Shown: in pieces, positions 1 through 5,790 of the stretch
Position numbering within the stretch: the stretch's first letter is position 1
How the letters are laid out: the number at the start of each line of letters is the position of its first letter
Origin: Sedimenticola sp.
GTDB lineage: Bacteria; Pseudomonadota; Gammaproteobacteria; Chromatiales; Chromatiaceae
Assembly (NCBI GenBank): GCA_030590525.1
Contig: JAUUYI010000062.1
Location: forward strand, 1-9,047
Reading direction: 5' to 3'
Length of the DNA: 9,047 nucleotides
Made by a program: the position numbers and the translations under genes
Notes under the pieces: generated by a model
What the model was told of the DNA's origin: nothing
Seen by the model: the letters and a program-made list of their open reading frames with translations, nothing else
Database searches by the model: none

Positions 1-10
1 AGAGCACTGT

Positions 11-32
11 TCGCGGGCAAGCCCGTTCCTAC
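11..32 (-). repeat. REP-like palindrome with GTAG head
   Basis: Read on the minus strand this is GTAGGAA followed by the palindrome CGGGC-TT-GCCCG (14-25). A GTAG tetranucleotide in front of a short GC-rich hairpin is the classic layout of REP sequences mobilised by TnpA-REP (RAYT) proteins, and this one closely resembles REPs of Pseudomonas-type genomes. Directly after it an 8-bp unit (agccaagt) is duplicated in tandem at 33-48. No RAYT gene lies in the window. Confidence 0.55.
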
Positions 33-46
33 AGCCAAGTAGCCAA

Positions 47-75
47 GTAGGTCGGGCACGGTTTTTGTGCCCGAC
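47..75 (+). repeat. REP-like hairpin, left half of an inverted pair
   Basis: GTAG (47-50) is followed by a perfect 9-bp stem, gtcgggcac (51-59) pairing with gtgcccgac (67-75), with a T-rich loop. The same GTAG plus GTCGGGCA head occurs in opposite orientation at 108-136. The two therefore form a BIME-like inverted pair spanning 47-136. Confidence 0.6.
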
Positions 76-82
76 ATTTTTT
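51..82 (+). terminator. possible intrinsic terminator
   Basis: The 9-bp hairpin at 51-59/67-75 is followed on the plus strand by A and six T (77-82), the arrangement of a Rho-independent terminator. It could end a transcript entering from the left of the window. Because the hairpin also belongs to a REP-like repeat, terminator activity is inferred, not certain. Confidence 0.4.
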
Positions 83-107
83 CTGGCGGGTAGCTTTGGG
101 AAATGAC

Positions 108-136
108 GTCGGGCATAAACGGCATGCCCGACCTAC
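108..136 (-). repeat. REP-like hairpin, right half of an inverted pair
   Basis: On the minus strand GTAG (136-133) is followed by gtcgggcat (132-124), a 7-nt loop and the complementary arm (116-108). Stem length, head sequence and loop size match the copy at 47-75, but the loop sequence differs. This suggests two members of one family rather than a recent duplication. Confidence 0.6.
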
Positions 137-155
137 TCCCTGTTTTGTTTATTTT

Positions 156-179
156 CTCCGTGCCTCCGCGTCTCCGTTT
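156..179 (+). repeat. 3 x 8-bp tandem repeat (ctccgNNN)
   Basis: Three consecutive octamers, ctccgtgc, ctccgcgt and ctccgttt, share the first five bases. They lie just downstream of the stop codon of the minus-strand gene ending at 206. The array is short and imperfect, and no function is evident. Confidence 0.4.
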
Positions 180-205
180 TTTTCAACCCACCCATCCCCG
201 CTTTG

Positions 206-1144
206 TCATTGCACGAGATCGACTCTCGTCAGCCGCAGTTCCGAAGGCCCTGCCCCTGGAAGCACCCCCCTAATCAGCAGTGGCAGGCCCGTCGCCGGGT
301 CGAACACGAACTCTATCTCCCCCTCCAGCCCGATGAACTCGAACGGGTCCAGGTTTTCGTTGCCTGGATTCAGCGGTGTTGCCGTGAGCCGCACACGCTG
401 CCCGGCGATCTCACGCACTCCCCCTCCGGGAGAGGGTAATGACTGGTCCGGAAAACCGACCTTTACCGGTTCGGTACCATCGGCGGCCAGGGTTACCCGA
501 TAGATCCCGTGCTTATTGAAGACGCAGAGTTCGAGTATGCCCCCCTGGTGCAGGCCGCTGGCAGGGATCAGGTAGAGCAGGGCCAGAGGGTCCGAGACCA
601 TCGGGCAGTCACGATGGGCCGGGGCATAGGGGTAGAAGGAGTTCTTAATCCGGCTCCAGCGCTCCGGGGGCAGCCGGGTTTCCCTGCGTCCCTTCGGCTC
701 GGAACGTTTGCGGTATACCCCGGCCTCCGCATAGCGAAAACGCTTATAGCTGCCACTACGTCCCGGTTTGAATCGGATCCGCTGCAGCGCGGCGCCACTC
801 TGCTCCAGCACCCAGGTCTGACCATGCCACTGCTTCCGATTGAGCAGAAGGCTGGCACTGATGTCCACGCTCAGCAGCAGCACCGCCCTGTCGCCGGATT
901 CCAGCACCGGGCTGCCTTCTATCTCTGACCTCTGAAGCGCAGCGGAGTCTGCCTTTTTTTTCAGCCGCAACTTTACCGTAACCTCACCCAGCGAATTCGC
1001 TGCTTTCATCTCCAAACCGTTCCAGCGCAGCTTCCCGGGGTCCATCGGAGCAGCGGCCACCGGCCCCGGCAGAAACAGCAGCGCCACGATCACCGCCACA
1101 ATCGCGGGGCGTGTAATTACCTTCACCATTGGCTGTATCAGCAT
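206..1144 (-). CDS. exported protein of unknown function
   Basis: This 312-residue protein was not recognised as a named family. It opens with a Sec-type signal peptide: basic residues K8 and R12, a hydrophobic stretch at about 13-25, and an A-rich cleavage region at about 29-32 (VAAA), so it should be periplasmic. The mature part is rich in beta-type segments and in basic residues at about 122-170. It has two cysteines (C180, C207) that could form a disulfide. The stretch at about 272-300 (GLEGEIEFVFDPATGLPLLI) resembles the C-terminal strands of periplasmic DUF3108-like proteins, but this is only an impression. The start at 1144 is preferred over the Met five codons later because AGGAAG and AAGG precede it. 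The gene diverges from the one at 1327 across a 7-bp tandem-repeat region. No enzyme motif was seen. Confidence 0.8.
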   Translation of the reverse strand: MLIQPMVKVITRPAIVAVIVALLFLPGPVAAAPMDPGKLRWNGLEMKAANSLGEVTVKLRLKKKADSAALQRSEIEGSPVLESGDRAVLLLSVDISASLLLNRKQWHGQTWVLEQSGAALQRIRFKPGRSGSYKRFRYAEAGVYRKRSEPKGRRETRLPPERWSRIKNSFYPYAPAHRDCPMVSDPLALLYLIPASGLHQGGILELCVFNKHGIYRVTLAADGTEPVKVGFPDQSLPSPGGGVREIAGQRVRLTATPLNPGNENLDPFEFIGLEGEIEFVFDPATGLPLLIRGVLPGAGPSELRLTRVDLVQ

Positions 1145-1224
1145 AACCTTATACTTCCTGTCGCTGTTGAAAAATAGAGACCACTCAGAAACCGGGAGTC
1201 AGAATGGGTGCCGGCTTCTTCTCT

Positions 1225-1280
1225 CTTCTGTCTTCTGTCTTCTGCCTTCTGGCTTCTGGCTTCTGACTTCTGACTTCTGA
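1225..1280 (+). repeat. 8 x 7-bp tandem repeat (CTTCTGN)
   Basis: Eight contiguous heptamers begin with CTTCTG, and the seventh base changes in the order T, T, C, G, G, A, A, A. The array occupies much of the 182-bp region between the divergent genes starting at 1144 (minus) and 1327 (plus). It may therefore lie in or near both promoters. Identical neighbouring units (T,T; G,G; A,A,A) fit growth by slippage of one or a few units. Heptanucleotide arrays of this kind are known in several bacterial groups. A role in varying promoter spacing is only an inference. Confidence 0.9.
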
Positions 1281-1326
1281 GGTTACAATATCACTCCCCT
1301 AACCTGAACCGCCATACCTCTCTCCC

Positions 1327-2013
1327 ATGTCAAAATTCCTGATCATCGCCTTCATCCTCCTCATAATCGCCGCTGGCCTCTATCTCGAGCACCGCCGCAG
1401 CAGCAACCTGGCAACCGCCGCCAACAAGCTGGACCTCACCTTCCAGGGTGACCGGAAGCATCTCCCGGAGCAGCTGAGCCGGGCCGGATTCGACCTGTTC
1501 ACCCAGGGTAGCAGCAGTGTCTCCAACTGGATGGAGGGGGATGTTCAGGGGGACAGGAGAGCCATCTTCGACTACGGCTACGAGGCGCGCAGCGCTGGCG
1601 AGGGGGAGCGTGGGATACCGGTCAGCGATGACCAGCAGGGTAGGGAAAACCGTATCCAGAGTGTCATCTGGGTTCATTCGGACCGGCGGGCACTGCCGGA
1701 TTTCGACCTGAGCCCCAGCGGCCTGCACCAGCGCACGGTGGCAGCGCGCTTCGGCCTCAGCCGCCTGACCTTCGACGGCGACGCCTCATTCAACCAGCGT
1801 TATCTGCTGCTGGTACGGGATGCGGACCGGGTACGTCGGCTGTTCACCCCGGAGGTGCGGCGGCAACTGCTCACCCGGCCCGGGCTGGTGATCGAGTCCC
1901 GGGGAGAGGATCTCCTCTTCTACCGCTTCCAGGAACGGCTGGGGGCGAAACAGATACCTGCCTTTCTGGAAGAGGTCGAGGGGTTGCTGCAGCTGATATC
2001 GACCCCGGAATAG
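1327..2013 (+). CDS. membrane-anchored protein of unknown function
   Basis: This 228-residue protein has one N-terminal membrane segment (about residues 4-21, FLIIAFILLIIAAGLYLEH). A polar domain follows; the orientation is not settled, since the segment could be an uncleaved signal anchor. The pattern in the soluble part, FDLFTQG (55-61), N67-WMEG, FDYGY and later QSVIW plus LPDFDLSP, is what I would expect of a conserved but unnamed proteobacterial family. I do not assign a function. There is no clear Shine-Dalgarno sequence; the start is chosen because it gives the complete hydrophobic anchor. The TAG stop lies only 7 bp from the MITE-like element at 2021, and the gene converges on mlaA. 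Confidence 0.75.
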   Translation: MSKFLIIAFILLIIAAGLYLEHRRSSNLATAANKLDLTFQGDRKHLPEQLSRAGFDLFTQGSSSVSNWMEGDVQGDRRAIFDYGYEARSAGEGERGIPVSDDQQGRENRIQSVIWVHSDRRALPDFDLSPSGLHQRTVAARFGLSRLTFDGDASFNQRYLLLVRDADRVRRLFTPEVRRQLLTRPGLVIESRGEDLLFYRFQERLGAKQIPAFLEEVEGLLQLISTPE

Positions 2014-2020
2014 CTAATTT

Positions 2021-2181
2021 AGGGCTCGCGAAATAATAAGTCCCTGAGTTTGGGGCGTCGAGGCGCCCGTCTGGCAAGACGCGGAAACGCAGTAATATTC
2101 ATTATCTTTCAAGTTTTCGCAACGCCGCCAGACGGGATGGATCGGCGTTCCAAAACAGGGAGTTATTGTTTCGCGAGCCCT
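2021..2181. mobile_element. MITE-like inverted-repeat element, 161 bp
   Basis: The two ends, 2021-2046 and the reverse complement of 2156-2181, match at 24 of 26 positions, beginning agggctcgcgaaa. The inner arms also pair: cccgtctggc (2066-2075) is perfectly complementary to 2127-2136, and each lies exactly 45 bp from its end. The whole element is thus one long imperfect palindrome centred near 2101. It is too short to code for a transposase, which is the definition of a non-autonomous MITE. No clean target-site duplication was seen. It fills the gap between two convergent genes, starting 7 bp after one stop codon. Its outermost right base (2181) is the last base of the mlaA TAA stop. As RNA it would fold into a long hairpin from either side. 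Confidence 0.85.
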
Positions 2182-2984
2182 TAATCCGCAATCTCCAACT
2201 GACGCTTCTTGCCGTAGAGGTATCTCACCCAGGTGTACTCGAACGGCGAGCCCATCGCGTAGTAACGGAACTTGTTCACGTAGCGCCCATCGATCACCTT
2301 CATGGTGTAGTAGGCCACCTGGCGTTGGAGGTGACCCTCCAGCACCGGATTCATGGGATTGGTCCGGGTGCCGATCAGGGTGTCGACGAGCAGACCGCTG
2401 GTGTCGCGCAGGCTGGACGGCCCCAGCAGCGGCAGCACCAGGTAGGGCCCTGGGCCGACGCCGTAGTGGCCCAGGGTCTGCCCGAAGTCCTCAGGTCGCT
2501 TCGGCAGCTCCATGGGGGTGGCGACGTCGATCAGGCCCAGCACCCCGATGGTGCTGTTCCAGGTGAAGCGGGCAGCGGTATGCACCGCCTTTTCACCCTT
2601 CAACTGCAGTACCGCGTTGATGAAGTTGCGGATCTCATCCAGGTTGCTGAAGAAGTTGCTGACACCGGTACGGGCAACCTTCGGTGTAACGAACTCGTAA
2701 CCCCTGACAACCGGCAGCAGCACATAGCGGTCCAGTCTTGCGTTGAACGTGTACATGGAACGGTTGAAGCCCATCCAGGGGTCAAGGTTCTCACTGCCGC
2801 CCAGCGGGACGATCTCTCCACTGGCTACCTTCTGCTGCAGTGCCTCATCGGTAAACAGAGGCGTCTCCGGGGGGGCGCCATCGATCGTCCGGGGGGTGGT
2901 GCTGCAGCCGCTGATCAGGGTCAGCAGAAGCAGGGCCAGCAGTGCTTGGATCCCGCGATTGCGGTTGATCTTCAACGAATTCAT
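2181..2984 (-). CDS. mlaA: MlaA (VacJ) family phospholipid-trafficking lipoprotein
   Basis: MlaA is the outer-membrane lipoprotein of the Mla pathway. It extracts phospholipid from the outer leaflet and passes it through periplasmic MlaC to the inner-membrane MlaFEDB complex, keeping the surface leaflet lipopolysaccharide-rich. The 267-residue product has a lipoprotein signal with lipobox L-I-S-G-C, giving Cys27. Serine at +2 favours outer-membrane sorting by Lol. Family hallmarks are DPWMGFNRSMYTFN (68-81), NFFSNLDEIRNFINAVLQLK, and DFGQTLGHYGVGPGPYLVLP with LLGPSSLRDTSG after it. Length is typical. The start at 2984 lies 6 bp after the hydrolase stop, and its ribosome site (GGAG) overlaps that stop, so translation is probably coupled. 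The other mla genes are not in the window. The stop codon abuts a MITE-like element. Confidence 0.95.
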   Translation of the reverse strand: MNSLKINRNRGIQALLALLLLTLISGCSTTPRTIDGAPPETPLFTDEALQQKVASGEIVPLGGSENLDPWMGFNRSMYTFNARLDRYVLLPVVRGYEFVTPKVARTGVSNFFSNLDEIRNFINAVLQLKGEKAVHTAARFTWNSTIGVLGLIDVATPMELPKRPEDFGQTLGHYGVGPGPYLVLPLLGPSSLRDTSGLLVDTLIGTRTNPMNPVLEGHLQRQVAYYTMKVIDGRYVNKFRYYAMGSPFEYTWVRYLYGKKRQLEIAD

Positions 2985-2990
2985 CGGCGG

Positions 2991-4310
2991 CTACTCCTGA
3001 CCCTTGAAAAAATCGACCATGTAGGCCACGTTCTCTTTGTAAGCCATGTTGCCCAGATGGCCACCCCGGGGGTAGACCTTGATTCGGTCACCGAACACCC
3101 GCTTCAGATTGGCCAGATCCTCGGAATCGAGGATGATGTCGTTGGCGTTGGTCACCACGCCGATCTTCTCACTGCTCGCCAGGTACGCCTCGATCGGCTC
3201 CAGGCTCAGCTCGCGGATCAGATCGTCCCGGGTCAGCTCCGGGTACTTTGCTTTGAAATAGGGGACGAACAGGTCATCGAAGTAAGTGACGAAATCGGTC
3301 TCCCGGTGAATCACCCCGCTGTAGGTGTCCAGCTTGCTGGTGGTGGTCAGCACCACATTCTTCGGCACCACGAAACCCGCGTTGGAGACTACATCCGAGG
3401 TGAACGCCATGTTGGCGTAGAGGATCCGGAAGAAGACGCCGATCAGCGCATCGAGCCGCTCGTCTGTTGGCTTGTAGGCCTGGTAGACGTCGCGCAGAAA
3501 ATCGCTGCTGGTGATATTCAGGTCACTGCCTTTGCCCTCGGCCGCCTTCTTTTTGGCGATCACCGCGAAGTGGTAGATGATCTGATCGAAGAACTCGTTG
3601 ACCTTGTCCAGCCCGCCCGGGATGTTATTAACCATCGCATCGAGCTTGCTTACAGAGTTATACAGGCTCCAGGGCGGATTGATCATCAGCACCTTCTTGA
3701 AATTGAACATGGTGCGCTCTTCGTCCAGTTTGGCGACGAAGGCGGCGTTCATGCCCCCCAGGCTGTAGCCGGTGACGAAGAACTCGGTCGCCTCCACTCC
3801 ATCCTGCCGTGCCACTTCCCACGCCTCCTGCATCACCCGGTAGAGATCCCGGGCATCCCACTCGGTATGCCCCGGCACACCGGTGCTGGAGGCGGTAACG
3901 ATGAAGTTCTGAAAGGTGGGGGAGGAGAATGAGATGACGTGGAAACCGGCCTGGTAGAAGGCCTTCTGCATCAGCACCGAGTTGGCGTCATGATAGCCGG
4001 CACCGGTGCCGGCGATGGTAAAGATCAGGGGTGCGGGATGGTCCTGGAAGGCGGCTGAATAGCGCAGATCATCTTCGTACCAGAAGATGTCCGGCACCTC
4101 CACGCCACCGGTGGTATCCAGGTTGAGTGTACGGGAATCGATTTCATCGGGCAGTTTGGCCCGCAGATCTTCCGGGGTGCCGATGACGGTGGCCGCCGGG
4201 CCACTCTCGATCGGGTAGCCGTAGCCATCGTCGGTGACCGCCCCATCGTCGCCCGCCTGAAGCAGCGGCGCAGCGGACAGAGCCAATATGAATAGTAGCC
4301 ATCTTCTCAT
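2991..4310 (-). CDS. predicted periplasmic alpha/beta hydrolase, co-translated with MlaA
   Basis: The 439-residue product begins with a signal peptide (MRRWLLFILALSAAPLLQA, cleavage near residue 19), so it should act in the periplasm. The fold signature is an alpha/beta hydrolase: a strand leading to GTGAGYH (101-107, plausible oxyanion region), the nucleophile elbow G-Y-S-L-G-G with Ser183, a candidate acid at Asp391 after the strand IGVVTNAN, and a candidate catalytic His418 in RGGHLGN. Residues about 220-380 form a large insertion or cap. The substrate is unknown. Pairing with mlaA suggests a lipid ester (lipase, lysophospholipase or esterase), which is inference. AGGA precedes the start at a 9-base spacing, and an AT-rich leader lies upstream. 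It ends 6 bp before mlaA, whose ribosome site overlaps its stop. Confidence 0.82.
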   Translation of the reverse strand: MRRWLLFILALSAAPLLQAGDDGAVTDDGYGYPIESGPAATVIGTPEDLRAKLPDEIDSRTLNLDTTGGVEVPDIFWYEDDLRYSAAFQDHPAPLIFTIAGTGAGYHDANSVLMQKAFYQAGFHVISFSSPTFQNFIVTASSTGVPGHTEWDARDLYRVMQEAWEVARQDGVEATEFFVTGYSLGGMNAAFVAKLDEERTMFNFKKVLMINPPWSLYNSVSKLDAMVNNIPGGLDKVNEFFDQIIYHFAVIAKKKAAEGKGSDLNITSSDFLRDVYQAYKPTDERLDALIGVFFRILYANMAFTSDVVSNAGFVVPKNVVLTTTSKLDTYSGVIHRETDFVTYFDDLFVPYFKAKYPELTRDDLIRELSLEPIEAYLASSEKIGVVTNANDIILDSEDLANLKRVFGDRIKVYPRGGHLGNMAYKENVAYMVDFFKGQE

Positions 4311-4530
4311 TGGAGCGGTTCCTGTAGTCTCGTTTTCCGGCCAACCATTGGGTCAGTCCGTTACACTGCGTGCGGAGGGTACTACAACAAGAACGAAATT
4401 TCCATAAAAACAACAAAAAAAACTAAACTGTATGAAAAACACCACAAGCAGTTAACAACTCTCAATGTGACAACAAATTTTCCGACACCTGATCAAGTTT
4501 CTACCACAAAGGGCATGGATATAGCCCCGG
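4311..4530 (-). promoter_or_regulatory. AT-rich leader upstream of the hydrolase-mlaA operon
   Basis: This is the larger part of the 335-bp gene-free stretch 4311-4645. Positions about 4385-4500 are strikingly AT-rich compared with the flanking genes, with A-runs (T-runs on the minus strand) at 4406-4422. That is the kind of sequence expected for a promoter serving the minus-strand operon. I could not pick a convincing -35/-10 pair: TTGTTA- and TTGTGG-like boxes occur but lack a good -10 at 16-18 bp. A CRP-like half site (tgtga, 4466-4470) has no partner. No small ORF is supported. Confidence 0.3.
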
Positions 4531-4531
4531 T

Positions 4532-4567
4532 GATGGGCACGGCGCTTCGCACCTTTGCCCATCCTAC
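4532..4567 (-). repeat. REP-like hairpin with GTAG head (gatgggca type)
   Basis: On the minus strand GTAG (4567-4564) is followed directly by gatgggca, a loop containing a smaller gcg/cgc hairpin, and the complementary tgcccatc arm. Stem arms are 4532-4539 and 4556-4563. The layout matches the REP-like copies at the left end of the window, but the stem sequence differs (GATGGGCA rather than GTCGGGCA), so it is a second family or subfamily. It lies between the WD40 gene and the hydrolase operon. Confidence 0.6.
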
Positions 4568-4624
4568 ACAAATTTTGAACAGCATCATCGTAGCTGCTTG
4601 ATTTTATTATCCTCTGAATCTGTG

Positions 4625-4680
4625 GCCGCGTAGCGGCATGGGTCGCTATTCAGCTTTACCCATGGAGCGTAGCCATGGGT
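4625..4680. repeat. palindromic repeat overlapping the 3' end of the WD40 gene
   Basis: A perfect 8-bp inverted repeat, acccatgg (4658-4665) and ccatgggt (4673-4680), lies inside the last codons of the WD40 gene. A second small palindrome, gccgc-gta-gcggc (4625-4637), lies just after its stop codon. The segments 4628-4643 and 4667-4680 are imperfect direct copies (gcgtagc, then catgggt). This looks like a dispersed repeat unit into which the coding sequence runs. Confidence 0.55.
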
Positions 4681-5638
4681 TACCCGAATCTCTTTCCAGT
4701 GCCCATATCATGATACTGGCATCGTCCGCGGTGGTGGCCAGGGTTTGCCCGTCCGGCGTGATCACTACCACACCACCGCACAGGGTGTGGGGCTGAAAAC
4801 GCTTCAGGGTCTGTCCGGTGTCCGGGTCCAGAAACAGTACCGAACTGTCGGTCTGACGGCTGATGCTGGCCAGATAACTGCCATCCGGGGAGAACATTAC
4901 GCTGTTGACGATGCCCTGGTGATCGGTGTCGATGGTGGTGAGTGCAGCGGTCGCCAGTTCCCAGCGAAACAGATCGAACCAGCCCGCGCCGTAGAGAAAA
5001 CGCCCATCCGGGGAGAACACCAGGGTGCGGGCATCCGAGCCCGCCTTGGGGAGAACCTTCCCCTCTCCCTCCCCGAACCACAGCTTGACCTGCCCATCGG
5101 TGGCGCTCGAAGCCAGCAGAGCCCCGCCCGGGGCAATCGCCACTGCCCGCGTGGCGCCATCGTGAGTCCCGACCCTGGTCAGTGGCGCGAGTTCAGGTAG
5201 CGACCAGGTTCTGATGCTGCCATCATCGTGGCCGGTCACGATCAATGCGGCCCCGACATCCACCGCCATCACTGTTATCGGAGAATCGCTGACGGCACTG
5301 CCCAGCTCCTGTCCCCGTAGAGACCACCGCACCAGCCTGCCGTCGTATCCGCTACTCAATATTGCTCCATGCTGGAGAAAGAATAACCCGCTCACCTCTC
5401 CCCGGTGGGCCTGCCAGCGATAGCGGGCAGCGCCGGCAGGCAGGTCCCAGAGTCGGATATCCCCGGCCCAGCCCCCGGATGCCAGCAGGGAGGAGTCAGC
5501 GCTGACCGCCAGGGCGCTGCCGCCGCCATGCGCGTCCGGAATGACGACATCCGCAGGCTGATATACCCCACGGGCGCAACCTGCCAGCGACACAATCACC
5601 ACAACTGCGAAAAATAACCTGGCAAAATGAAACGACAT
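4646..5638 (-). CDS. WD40-repeat (beta-propeller) lipoprotein
   Basis: The 330-residue product begins with a lipoprotein signal (hydrophobic 6-19, lipobox S-L-A-G-C, Cys21; alanine at +2 favours outer-membrane sorting). About seven WD40 blades follow, near 36-65, 78-106, 118-146, 160-187, 201-227, 241-270 and 284-313. Recognisable ends are IRLWDL, LVRWSL, IRTWSL, VKLWFG, LFRWEL, VLFLDP and IMIWAL, with SPDG turns in blades 5 and 6. Seven blades make a closed propeller, usually a protein-binding scaffold without catalysis. The partner is unknown. An earlier in-frame Met would add 15 residues before the signal; the start at 5638 is preferred because GGAGAG (5645-5650) sits 6 bases upstream and the signal then begins properly. 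The last residues (NPWLRSMGKAE) are encoded by a palindromic repeat. The gene diverges from gspA. Confidence 0.9.
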   Translation of the reverse strand: MSFHFARLFFAVVVIVSLAGCARGVYQPADVVIPDAHGGGSALAVSADSSLLASGGWAGDIRLWDLPAGAARYRWQAHRGEVSGLFFLQHGAILSSGYDGRLVRWSLRGQELGSAVSDSPITVMAVDVGAALIVTGHDDGSIRTWSLPELAPLTRVGTHDGATRAVAIAPGGALLASSATDGQVKLWFGEGEGKVLPKAGSDARTLVFSPDGRFLYGAGWFDLFRWELATAALTTIDTDHQGIVNSVMFSPDGSYLASISRQTDSSVLFLDPDTGQTLKRFQPHTLCGGVVVITPDGQTLATTADDASIMIWALERDSGNPWLRSMGKAE

Positions 5639-5659
5639 ATCGATCTCTCCGGCACGATC

Positions 5660-5676
5660 AGGGTTCGCGAAACAAT
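5660..5676 (+). repeat. lone end of the MITE-like element family
   Basis: The 17 bases agggttcgcgaaacaat match the right end of the element at 2021-2181 (read inwards from 2181) at 16 of 17 positions. No partner end or internal arm was found nearby, so this is a remnant or solo end. It lies 21 bp upstream of the WD40 start codon, within its probable leader. Confidence 0.6.
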
Positions 5677-5790
5677 CCCACACCTTACCTTATCCACCAC
5701 CCTTACAAGAGATCAGTAGACCTTTTTGCTTCGGCATCTCTTCCCATACTACTTTGTCCGCCACGAGATATAAGCTAATCTACCGAGTCT

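Noticed and set aside
509..928. Open frame of 139 codons on the plus strand opposite the 312-residue exported protein
   Set aside because: The minus-strand frame has a proper signal peptide and ribosome site; the plus-strand frame has neither.
1225..1280. CRISPR array
   Set aside because: The units are contiguous 7-mers with no spacers, and no cas gene is present.
2014..2186. Target-site duplication flanking the MITE-like element
   Set aside because: TAA occurs on both sides (2015-2017 and 2182-2184) but not at matching distances from the ends, so no clear duplication can be claimed.
2166..3932. Open frame of 588 codons on the plus strand opposite mlaA and the hydrolase
   Set aside because: It is antisense to two genes with clear family signatures and signal peptides. 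Its product is rich in H, Q, G and V with no domain, as expected for a shadow frame in GC-rich coding DNA.
4466..4487. CRP/FNR-type operator (tgtga half site)
   Set aside because: The second half site (tcaca) is missing at the required distance.
5639..5683. Longer N-terminus for the WD40 protein (extra 15 residues)
   Set aside because: The extension puts polar residues before the lipoprotein signal, overlaps the MITE-end remnant, and ignores the good GGAGAG site in front of the internal ATG.
5754..5782. Sigma-70 promoter for gspA
   Set aside because: TTGTCC at 5754 lacks a good -10 at 17 bp, and TATAAG at 5769 has no -35 and would leave only about ten bases before the ATG.
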